From positions 1-30,272 of the forward strand of contig JADRCO010000583.1 in NCBI GenBank assembly GCA_021464525.1: a stretch of DNA of 30,272 bases, written 5' to 3'. Of this stretch, positions 22,053 to 30,272 are shown piece after piece. A model generated the notes under the pieces. It ran no database searches, was not told the DNA's origin, and worked only from the letters and a program-made list of their open reading frames with translations. Position 1 is the stretch's first letter. Every line of letters begins with the position of its first letter. A program made the translations under genes and the position numbers. The DNA is from Rhizophagus sp. LPA8_4_AMF (taxonomy: Eukaryota > Glomeromycota > Glomeromycetes > Glomerales > Glomeraceae).

Positions 22053-22540
22053 TGGAATGCCAGGCTGAACAGAAGTTTAACGTAAAAGTTAAATCGTTTG
22101 ACGTTTAAGTTTAACTGAGAAGTTCAAATGTTTTGCTGTAACCGCCAAACAATTTAACTTTACAGTCAAATCCTTTGTAATACTGCCAAACAGCTTAACT
22201 TTACAGGCAAATCCTTTGCCAATACTGTCAAACAGTTTGACGAAATGGAAATAATTTTCCATATTTAGTTAAAATTCAAATGGTGTAACCTTATAAAAGA
22301 AATTCTCTTTTTTGGAATACTTGGAAGTCATGTGTAATCCCAAAAAGGAGATATATTTCCTTTTAGGAAAATTGTCAAAAGATTTGCATTTAATGATAAA
22401 CACTTTGCATTTAATGGCAAATGCTTTGCAGTTAATGCAAAATTTATTTATTTTAACGCCAAATGCTTTGCACTTCAAAGTTAAACAATATGGCATTTAA
22501 CGTTAAATGACTTAACTTTACGTTAAACTTCGGCATTCCA
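22053..22540. mobile_element. 488-bp inverted-repeat element with internal 40-bp and 30-bp repeats
   Basis: The left end starts TGGAATGCC and, after a 10-nt insertion, continues GAAGTTTAACGTAAAAGTTAA. The reverse complement of the right end reads TGGAATGCCGAAGTTTAACG then TAAAGTTAA, so the ends match over about 30 bp. Inside the left half CAAACAATTTAACTTTACAG and CAAACAGCTTAACTTTACAG begin two tandem units of about 42 bp. The right half has several TTTGCATTTAATG and AAATGCTTTGCA units that make look-alike repetitive open frames on both strands. I saw no convincing target-site duplication, so the superfamily is undetermined. Confidence 0.65.
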
Positions 22541-22920
22541 ACTATACTTATTAAAATGTATTTTATCAAATGTTCAACTCCGTAAAGAGTCTAAACTATT
22601 CTTGGAAAAACATTTATTATTTCTAAACTATTCTTGGAACAAATAATATTATTTCATTTTATTTCATTGAGAACAATACTTCTGTAGTAAGGCTAAACCG
22701 TTTTATTATTTCATTGATTATTTTCAATATTGTTTTATTTTAATTTTGAAGAAACATATAGAATTTCTAGATTTTATTACTTGGTTTTATATTTAAAGGG
22801 CAATTTTTGGATTTCGTTGAAATTTTAGTTTGAAAAAATTTTGAAAAGAAAATAATTTTATTATATTGTAGAGCTTGAGAGAAAATACTAATAAACGTGA
22901 TTTTGTTAACAATTGTAATT
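22541..22920. other. AT-rich intergenic spacer
   Basis: CTAAACTATTCTTGGAA is present twice (near 22590 and 22624) as a short direct repeat. Nothing else is supported. Confidence 0.4.
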
Positions 22921-22926
22921 GATCCT

Positions 22927-22976
22927 TGTGGCACAGTCACATGACTGACAGGTAACACTGTGGGGATTCGATCGGT
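22927..22976 (+). repeat. Possible tRNA-derived SINE fragment
   Basis: GTGGCACAGT at 22928 resembles a pol III A box and GGGATTCGATC at about 22961 a B box, with GGTAACACTGTG between them. The spacing is shorter than in a tRNA and no cloverleaf can be drawn. At most it is a SINE head. Confidence 0.25.
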
Positions 22977-23231
22977 TATTACATTTTCATAGTAAATTAA
23001 TTAGAAAACTGGGTTTTCCCAATAAAGGTTAGTCCCAGAAGAGCTAGGTAAGCTGAGACGGTAAAATTTCTTATTGTCAAATGACATTTGATTACGAAAA
23101 TCTGCCGATATATAATTAAATTTATTCTGCAACCTGGCATTTGTATTTTGCATAAATATCAAGAAAAGCGTTTTAATAAAGAAAAAGAAAGATATTTACA
23201 TTATTTTTTAGGAAAATTTTGATATATAGTA

Positions 23232-26200
23232 ATGGATCAATGTATTGGTAAAGGTAAAAGCATATATCATGAATATACAATATAAATTAGGATTATTGAG
23301 TATTCAAATTTTTTTAAAAAAACTTGTAATATAATAAAACTAGTTTCGTGTAGCGACAAGGAACCTGAAGGTAAATATAAATAACCAAACAAGCTGAAAT
23401 ATTATTTTTATTTATTAAAAAAATTCAATTGTATATAATCAAATATAATTAAAACAAATTTGCAATATAATAAAACTAGTTTCCAGTGAAGAATTTGAAG
23501 GAGAAAGTAGTACAAATGAATCTAAAGGTAAATATAATACATCAAACAATTTGAAATGTTAAAACGTTTTTTTCGATTATTAGGAAATTTATTTATAAAT
23601 AATTTAAATATTATTTATTGCACTTTATGTGATATTAACATAATTTAAACTAATTATATTTGTTATATAAAAATTATTTTAAATAATTTAGCTCGTAAGT
23701 TAATAGGTTATCTTATAATTTGAATAATAATGGAATTATTACTCACCTTTGTTATATTCTATGTATCTAAAATAATTCAACAATTAATAATACATAGTTG
23801 GTAAGCTATCAGTTATCTATTTTTTACTATGTTTATATAATATTCAATAACTAAGTTCTTTGTTTAAATAACTATTTAATAATTAATTCTATCTATTATA
23901 GAAGGTAAGTTACAGTATTTAATCATATTTAGTTTTAATATTTATTTATAATTCAAATTAATTATATTCTTTATTCAAACGATTAGATTGTAAGTGATAC
24001 ATATATATAATTTACAGTATATACTTTTGTATTATGATTAAATTTAACTAATTAATAATTAATCATACTACAGGGTGTAAGTTATTTATTTAACCCTACT
24101 ATTACATATTTATATAATATTTACAAATAATTTAAACTACTAAATTCTTTATTTAAAAATTATTTAATAAAGGGAGTGAGTTTAATGTTTATTTAATTCT
24201 ATTATTACATATTTTATATAATATTACATACAATTTAACTAATTAAATTCTTTATTTAAAAAATTATTTAATAATATAGGGAGTAAGTTATTTACTTAAT
24301 TCTATTATTACTTATTTATATAATATTTACATATAATTTAAACTATCGTAATTTCTTTTAGATCGTAAGTTACAAGTTATTTATAATTCTATTATTACAT
24401 ATTTATATTATACTTACATATAATTTAAATTAACTAAATTCTTTATTTATTTAAAAATATAGGGAGTAAGTTATCTATTTAATCCCTATAGTTATATCTG
24501 TATAATATTGCACTTAATTTAAAGTAACTAATTAAAAATTATTTTATAATTTTTTTTTAGATCGTAAGTTATAAGACACTTATTTTTAAATTCTATTATT
24601 ACAAATTTATATATAATTTATACTAAATTCTTTATTTAAAAAATTATTTTGTGGTTTCTTTTAGAAGGTAAGTTACTAAGTTATAAGTTATTCATTTAAT
24701 TCTATTATTATATATTTATATAACATTTACATGTAATACATGTAATGTAAACTAACTAAATTCTTTATTTAAAAAATTATTTTGGAATTTCTTTTAGATG
24801 GTAAGTTATAAGTAGGGATGGAAAAATTTCCAAATGGAGTGACTCAAATAAGTTTTGGAGCCGAACGTTAGAACCATTTTCGAACCGAACTGATGGAATG
24901 AACGGGTTCCAAAGTCACCGGATCACGTGAAGTTACACAGATTTTCAAAAACGGAAATTTCGTTGGAATTTGTGTCACATAATTTCAAAAAAGGAAATTT
25001 CTGTAAAGATCATATAATTCCGGCCGGAATTATGAATATCAGAACCGGTTCGCGGTTCTGAACTCTGTTCTGAACCGGTTTTTGGAGTCAGTTCCACAAA
25101 TCGGTTCAATTCAACTCATACTGGTTCGTGGAACTGAAACCGAACCAATGGAGTCATGCCCATCCCTAGTTATAAGTCATTTATTTAATTTTATTATTAT
25201 ATATTTATATATTTACATTTAATTTAAACTAACTAAATCCTTTATTTAAAAAAATATTTAATAATATAGGGAGTGAGTTATTTTATTTAATTCTATTGAC
25301 ATATATTTACACATAATTTAAAATAACCAAATTTCTATTTAAAAAATTATTTCATAATTTCTTTAGGTGGTAAGTTATAAGCTATTTATTTAATTCTATT
25401 ATTAATATTTACATACAGTTTAAAGTAACTAAAATTTTAATAATATAGTTCGTAAGTTATTATTTAATTTTATTATTACAAATTTATAATATTTACATAT
25501 GATTTAAACTAACTAAATTCTTTATTAATAATATAGGGAGTAAGTTATTTATTTAATTCTATTATTACTCAATTACATATAATTTAACTAACTAAATTCT
25601 TGATTTAAAAAATTATTTAATAATATAGGGTGTAAGTTCTTTATCTAATTCTTTTATTACACATTTGCATATAATTTAAACTAAGTTCTTTATGTAAAAA
25701 ATTATTTTGTAATTTTTTTTAGATTGTAAGTTAAAAGTTATTTATTTAATTCTATTATCATGTTATATATATTATTTATATTTTTTAAACCAAATAATTT
25801 ATATTATTTTATAATTTAGGGTGTAAGTTATTTATTTAACTCTATTACTATATAGTTATTATAATATTTACATATAATTTAAACTAACTTTTAATAATGT
25901 AGATCGTAAGTTATTTATTTAATTCTATTATTACATATTTACATATAAATTAAACTAACTAAATTCTTTATTTAATAATATAGGATGTAAGCTATTTATT
26001 TAATCCTATCATTATATATTCACATAACATTTAAACTAACTAAATTCTTTATTTAAAAAATTATTTAATAATATAGGGAGTAAGTTAATTTATTTAATTC
26101 TATTATTACATACTTACAAAATATTTACATATAATTTAAAATAACCAAATTCTTTATTTAATAATATAGGATGTAAGTTATTTATTTAATTCTATATTTT

Positions 26201-29200
26201 TCACATAATTTAAATTAACTAAATTCTCTATTTAAAATTTATTTTGTAATTTCTTTTAGATGGTAAGTTATAAGTTATTTATTTAATTCTATCATTACAT
26301 ATTTATGTAATATTTATATATAATTAAATTGTTCACTAAAAAACTTGTTTAATAATATAGGGAGTAAGTTACTTATTTATATTTTATAATAATGTTTATA
26401 ATTCAAACTAACTTAATTCTTTATTTAAAAAAATTATTTTGTAATTCGTTTAGATTGTAAGTTATAAATTATTTATTTAATTATATTATTATTATATATT
26501 TAAAAAATATTCAAACTAATTAAATTCTTTATTTAAAAAATTAATTTGTCATTTATTTTAGTTGGTAAGTAATACTAAATTATCTATTTAATTCTATTAT
26601 TACTTATTTACATAATATTTATGATACATATATATAATTTAATTCTTTCCTTAAAAAATTATTTAATAATAGGGAGTAAGTATTCTATTATTATATGTGT
26701 TTATATAACATTTACTGTGCATATAATTTAAACTAACTAAATTCTTTATTTAAAAAACTATTTTGTAATTTCTTTAGATTGTAAGTTATAAGTTATTTAT
26801 TTAATTTATCATTACATATTTATATTATATTTACATATAATTTATATTTTATTTAAAATTATTTAATAATATAGGGAGTAAGCCATTTATTTTATTTACA
26901 TAATATTTCCATATAATTTGAAACTAACTAAATTCTTTATTTAAAAAATTATTTAATAATATAGGAAGTAAGTTATTTACTTAATTCTATTATCATATAA
27001 TATTACATATAATTAAAATTAATAAATTCTTTATCTGTTAGATTGTAAGTCATAAGTTATTTATTTATTCACATTATTGCATATTTATATAATATTTGCA
27101 TTTAATTTAAACTTTTTAAAAAAATTATTTAATATTATAGGGAGTAAGTTATTTATTTAGTCCTATTATTGTATATTTATAATATTTGCATATAATTTAA
27201 AACTAACTAAATTCTTTATTTAAATATTATTTAATAATATAGAGTGTAAGTTATTTATTTAATTCTATTATTATATATTAATAGATATATAATTTGATAA
27301 ACTAACTAAATTCTTTATTTAAAAAATTATTTTGTACTTTCTTTTAGATTGTAAGTTATAAGTTATTTGTTTAATTTATTATTACATATTTATATTATAT
27401 TTACATATAATTCAAACTAACTATAAAAAATTATTTAATAATGTAGGGTGTAAGTTATTTATTAAATTTTATTATTGCATATTTATATTATATTTACATA
27501 TAATGCAAACTACTAAATACTTTAATTAAAAATTATTTAATAATATAGGGTGTAAGTTATTTATTTAGTTACTATTACATATTTACATAACATTTGTATA
27601 TAATTTAAACTAACTATATTTTATTTAAAAAATTATTTTGTAATTTTTTTAGATGGTAAGTTGTAAATTATTTAATTTTATTATTACATATTTATATAAT
27701 ATTTACTCATATAATTTAAACTAACTAAATCCTTTATTTAAAAAATTACTTATTAATGCAGGGAGTAAGTTATTTATTTAATTTTTATTACATATTTATA
27801 TAATATTTTTATGTATAATAATTTAAACTAACTAAATTCTTAATTTTAATAATATAGTTCGTAAGTTGTTTATTCAATTCTATTATTACATATTTATATA
27901 ATCTTTACATACAATTTTAAGCTAACAAATTCTTTATTTAAAAAACTATTTAATAATACTATAGGGTGTAAGTTATTTTATTCATTCTATTACATATTTA
28001 TATAATATTTTATAATTTAAACTATCTAAATTCTTTATTTATTGTAATTTCTTTTAGATGGTAAGTTATAAGTTATTTATTTAACTTTATTATTACATAT
28101 TTATATAAAGTATAAATGTAATTTAAACTATTTAAATTCATTTTTTAAAATATAGGGTGTAAGTAATCTATTTAATTCTGTTATTACATATTTATATAAC
28201 TGACTGTTTTATTTAAAAATTATTTAATAATATAGGGAGTAAGTTATTTTTTAATTCTATTATTACATATTTATATAATATTTGCATATAATTTAAATTA
28301 ACTAAATTTTTTATTTAAAAATTATTTAATAATATAGGGTGTAAGTAATTTATTTGATTTTATTATACATACATTTTATATAAGTTATAGTATTATCTCT
28401 TAAATATTTTCCTAATGTTCCACCTTCTGCATAATCATATAATTTAAACTAACTAAACTCTTTATTTAAATAATTATTTTATAATTTCTTTTAGATGGTA
28501 AGTTATAGATTATTTTTTTTAATTCTATTATTACATATTTGTATAATAATTGCTTATAATTCACACTAACTAAATTCTTTATTACAAATTATTTAATAAT
28601 ATAGGGTGTAAGTTATCTATTATTACATATTATATAATAATTACATATAATTTAAGCTAACCAAATTCTTTATTTAAATAATTATTTGACAATATAAGTT
28701 CGTAAGTAATTTATTTAATTCTATTATTATTACATATTTATATAATATTTTCATACAATTTAAACAAACTAAATTGTTTATTTAAAATTACTTTGTAATT
28801 TCTTTTAGATTGTAAGTTATAAGTTGTTTATTTAATTCTTATTATTATGTATTTATATAATACTTACATATAATTTAAACCAAATTCTTTATTTAAAAAT
28901 TATTTTGTAATTTCTTTTAGATTGTAAGTTATAAGTTATTTATTTTTTTCTATTATTACATATCTATCTATATAATTTAAACTAACTAAATTCTTTATTT
29001 TAAATAATTATTTAATAATACATATAGGGAGTAAGTTATTTATTTAATTTTATTATTACATATTTATATTATATTTTCCATATGATTTAAACTATCTAAA
29101 TTCTTTATTTTAATAATATAGGAAGTAAGTTATTTATTTAATTCTATTATTGCAGTACATATTTATATATTTACATATGATTTAAACTAACTAAATTATT

Positions 29201-30272
29201 TATTTAAAAAATTAATATAGTTTGTAAGTATTACTAAGTATTTGTTTTTTCTATTGTTATTATTTTATATAATATTTGCATGTTAACAGAATTCTTTTAA
29301 TTAAAAAAAATATCTGTTACGTTAGTTGGTAAGTTGTGAATTATAAGTTATTATATATATTTATATAAAAACTAAAACTTATATTACTTCTATTATATTA
29401 AATCTCTATTTAAATTTTAGAGTAAGTGTTAATTTTAATTTTAAGTAAATTTTAATATAAGCTTTTAATATAATATAATTTTAATTATTTAAATTTATAG
29501 ATTGGAAAAAAGTGGAAATAAAATTATGGATGAATTTATCTTTAAAAAGCATTTAAAATGGATCCCTTATAATAAATTTAAAAATATTGAATATCTTAGT
29601 GAAGGAGGATTTGGTACTATACACAAAGCTATTTGGTTGAATAATGATAGAGATAAAGAAGTAATTCTTAAATGTCATAATAATTTAAATGAAAATTTAA
29701 ATGAATTTTTAAATGAAGTATGATATTTAATTATTTATTTTTTGTTTAATTTAAATTATAATTGTTTTTACTAATATATTATCAATTTTTTTTATAGTGG
29801 GAATATCATGAAATTTGTTTAAATTCAAATGATATTATTTATTTTTATGGATTTACAAAAAATCCAGATACTTTAAAATATATGGCAGTAATTGATTATG
29901 CAAACAAAGGTAATTTAAGAGAAAATTTAATAAGTATAGTTGAAAATAATTGGAAACAAAAATTATATATGTTGTATGAAATTATTTCTGGACTTAAGGA
30001 GATACATAAACAAGATCTTATTCATTGTGATTTTCATGATGGCAACATTTTAAATCATAATGATGGGAATAAGGATAAGATTTATATTAGTGACTTAGGA
30101 TTATGTCAACCTGTAAAATCATTTTTGAAAAAGTATGATATTTATGGTGTTATACCATTTATGGCACCTGAAACTTTAAGAGGCAAATCTAATACTTCAG
30201 CTAGTGATATGTATAGCTTTTCTATGATTATGTGGGAATTTACATCTGGGATACCACCATTTAATAATAGAG
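23232..30272 (+). CDS. TKL-like protein kinase with an N-terminal region encoded by a tandem micro-exon array (3' end beyond window)
   Basis: Proposed exons: 23232-23253, 23344-23370, 23480-23527, then 54 exons of 3 nt between 23692 and 29328, a 1-nt exon at 29421, 29501-29717, and 29798 to past the window edge. An in-frame TGA stands 12 nt before the ATG. The first exons give MDQCIGKVSCSDKEPEVSS and a further Glu/Ser-rich stretch. The array would add 54 residues rich in Trp, Tyr, Arg, Gly and Asn. The kinase exons show the Gly loop LSEGGFGTIHKA, the ATP-site Lys in EVILKCH, an alpha-C Glu in FLNEWEYH, catalytic loop LIHCDFHDGNIL, DLG instead of DFG, and MAPETLRG. The catalytic Asp and Asn are present. 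HRD is HCD, a non-RD form, and the family looks like the TKL-like kinases expanded in Glomeromycotina. If the array is not spliced as proposed, translation could begin at the ATG at 29526, giving a conventional kinase start. The kinase domain is secure; the joined upstream model is inference. Confidence 0.75.
23344..23527 (+). repeat. Duplicated small exon with its flanking intron ends
   Basis: Exon 23344-23370 (27 nt) and exon 23480-23527 (48 nt) are both preceded by AATATAATAAAACTAG, begin TTTC, contain a GAA-rich part and end AAG before GTAAATATAA. Both enter and leave in phase 1. This is a whole exon-plus-intron duplication just before the micro-exon array, in the same phase. Confidence 0.75.
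24805..25176. mobile_element. hAT-type MITE, 356 bp, with perfect 8-bp TSD, inside the micro-exon array
   Basis: GTTATAAG stands at 24805-24812 and at 25169-25176. Between them the element starts TAGGGATGG (24813) and ends CATCCCTA (25168). Short TAGGG-type inverted ends with an 8-bp duplication define the hAT superfamily. The interior is GC-richer than the array and contains GAACCGGTT-like palindromes, but no transposase. It lies in the intron after the ATG micro-exon at 24798, just 4 nt past that intron's GT, and leaves both splice sites intact. Confidence 0.9.
28391..28439 (-). pseudogene. 48-bp antisense fragment of a paralogous kinase inside the array
   Basis: On the minus strand this reads YDYAEGGTLGKYLRDN without interruption, the post-hinge segment typical of related Rhizophagus-type kinases. 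The kinase of this gene has IDYANKGNLRENL at the same place, so the fragment comes from a paralogue. It explains why this array unit is 157 bp long instead of about 100 bp. Confidence 0.75.
29421..29421 (+). other. Candidate single-nucleotide exon
   Basis: The sequence reads TTTTAG, A, GTAAGT: acceptor, one base, donor. All upstream exons of the model leave phase 1, while the kinase exon at 29501 needs incoming phase 2 to read LEKSGNKIMDEF. The single A supplies exactly the missing base. If it is not used, the upstream exons are out of frame with the kinase. Confidence 0.5.
29501..29717 (+). other. Kinase exon with glycine-rich loop and ATP-binding lysine
   Basis: It lies between AATTTATAG and GTATGA. 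It encodes the N-lobe from HLKWIPYNKFKNIEYLSEGG through EVILKCHNN to EFLNE, and leaves in phase 0. An internal ATG at 29526 could serve as an alternative start. Confidence 0.85.
29798..30272 (+). other. Kinase exon with catalytic and activation segments, cut by the window edge
   Basis: It follows TTTTATAG and stays open to the edge. It holds YGFTKNPDTLKYMAVIDYA (hinge), LIHCDFHDGNIL (catalytic loop), IYISDLGL (DFG equivalent), IPFMAPETLRG (APE) and SASDMYSFSMIMWEFTSG (alpha-F). The C-lobe end and any Sel1-like repeats lie beyond the window. Confidence 0.9.

Larger units (their letters stand above)
23692..29421 (+). repeat. Tandem array of 54 intron-like units, each with a 3-nt exon between AG and GTAAGT, plus a 1-nt unit
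   Basis: Each unit has a donor (GTAAGT, rarely GTAAGC or GTGAGT), an AT-rich body, CTAAC-type branch sites about 30-45 nt before the acceptor, then TAG (rarely CAG or AAG) and exactly 3 nt before the next donor. Positions: CTC 23692; TTG 23798; AAG 23902; ATT 23987; GGT 24074; GGA 24173; GGA 24280; ATC 24362; GGA 24463; ATC 24561; AAG 24665; ATG 24798; GGA 25270; GTG 25367; TTC 25449; GGA 25537; GGT 25629; ATT 25723; GGT 25820; ATC 25903; GAT 25984; GGA 26077; GAT 26170; ATG 26260; GGA 26361; ATT 26454; TTG 26562; GGA 26673; ATT 26778; GGA 26875; GAA 26965; ATT 27042; GGA 27141; AGT 27243; ATT 27348; GGT 27447; GGT 27549; ATG 27653; GGA 27762; TTC 27858; GGT 27965; ATG 28058; GGT 28156; GGA 28236; GGT 28338; ATG 28495; GGT 28605; TTC 28699; ATT 28809; ATT 28921; GGA 29028; GAA 29122; TTT 29221; TTG 29326; single A 29421. 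Spacing is 77-112 bp except at two insertions and one 133-bp unit. Confidence 0.88.

Noticed and set aside
22269-22500. Overlapping open frames on both strands with repeated CKAF/TLHLMANALQ-like peptides
   Set aside because: Both follow from the short tandem repeats inside the 488-bp inverted-repeat element.
22950-22975. tRNA gene
   Set aside because: Only a B-box-like GGGATTCGATC is present; no acceptor, D or anticodon stems can be paired.
23600-29450. Array of regularly spaced repeats, CRISPR-like at first glance
   Set aside because: The constant parts are splice signals and AT-rich intron bodies, the variable part is only 3 nt, and the host is clearly eukaryotic with spliceosomal introns.
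23600-29450. Plain centromeric or minisatellite DNA
   Set aside because: Not fully excluded, but a neutral satellite does not explain 54 of 54 intact AG-NNN-GT arrangements, stop-free phase 1 and the frame-restoring single base before a kinase exon.

Overview
The window is very AT-rich eukaryotic nuclear DNA with short spliceosomal introns (GT...AG, mostly 65-105 nt), poly(A) signals and heavily decayed transposons. The gene content (a WD40-like/TRP-like ion-transport protein, a single-exon BCS1-type AAA ATPase, and a TKL-like kinase with an HCDFHDGN catalytic loop) strongly resembles the lineage-expanded families of arbuscular mycorrhizal fungi, Rhizophagus/Glomeromycotina. That assignment comes from recognition, not from a search.

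Layout. 1-8849 is gene-poor. It holds tandem repeats, a 5'-truncated retro-insertion with a poly(A) tail and a 12-bp target-site duplication (1005-1551), and two long diverged direct copies of a dispersed repeat (about 1951-3840 and 4134-7080), the second carrying a local three-copy amplification with an exon-like core. 8850-14191 (+) is an 11-exon gene for a roughly 1502-residue ion-channel protein. 15949-16057 is a pogo-like MITE that ends against the stop codon of a BCS1-like AAA ATPase (16060-17970, -). 18000-23200 is a transposon graveyard: a LINE RNase H remnant, a Helitron-like 3' end, a 488-bp inverted-repeat element and a possible SINE fragment.

The outstanding object is at 23232-30272 (+, runs off the window). 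It is a kinase gene whose 5' part is an array of 54 intron-like repeats about 99 bp apart. Every repeat carries a branch-site-like CTAAC, an AG acceptor, exactly three nucleotides, and a GTAAGT-type donor. The three nucleotides vary (14 different triplets) while the splice signals hardly do. I read this as 54 consecutive 3-nt micro-exons, followed by a candidate 1-nt exon and then the kinase exons. Taken together the exons keep one open frame from an ATG at 23232 into the kinase domain. They would encode an N-terminal segment extraordinarily rich in Trp, Tyr, Arg, Gly and Asn, each residue specified by a codon split across an intron. A 356-bp hAT MITE and a 48-bp antisense piece of a paralogous kinase are inserted inside the array.

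The three genes show no operon-like link. The channel and the ATPase are convergent, and the ATPase and the kinase gene are divergent, about 5 kb apart.
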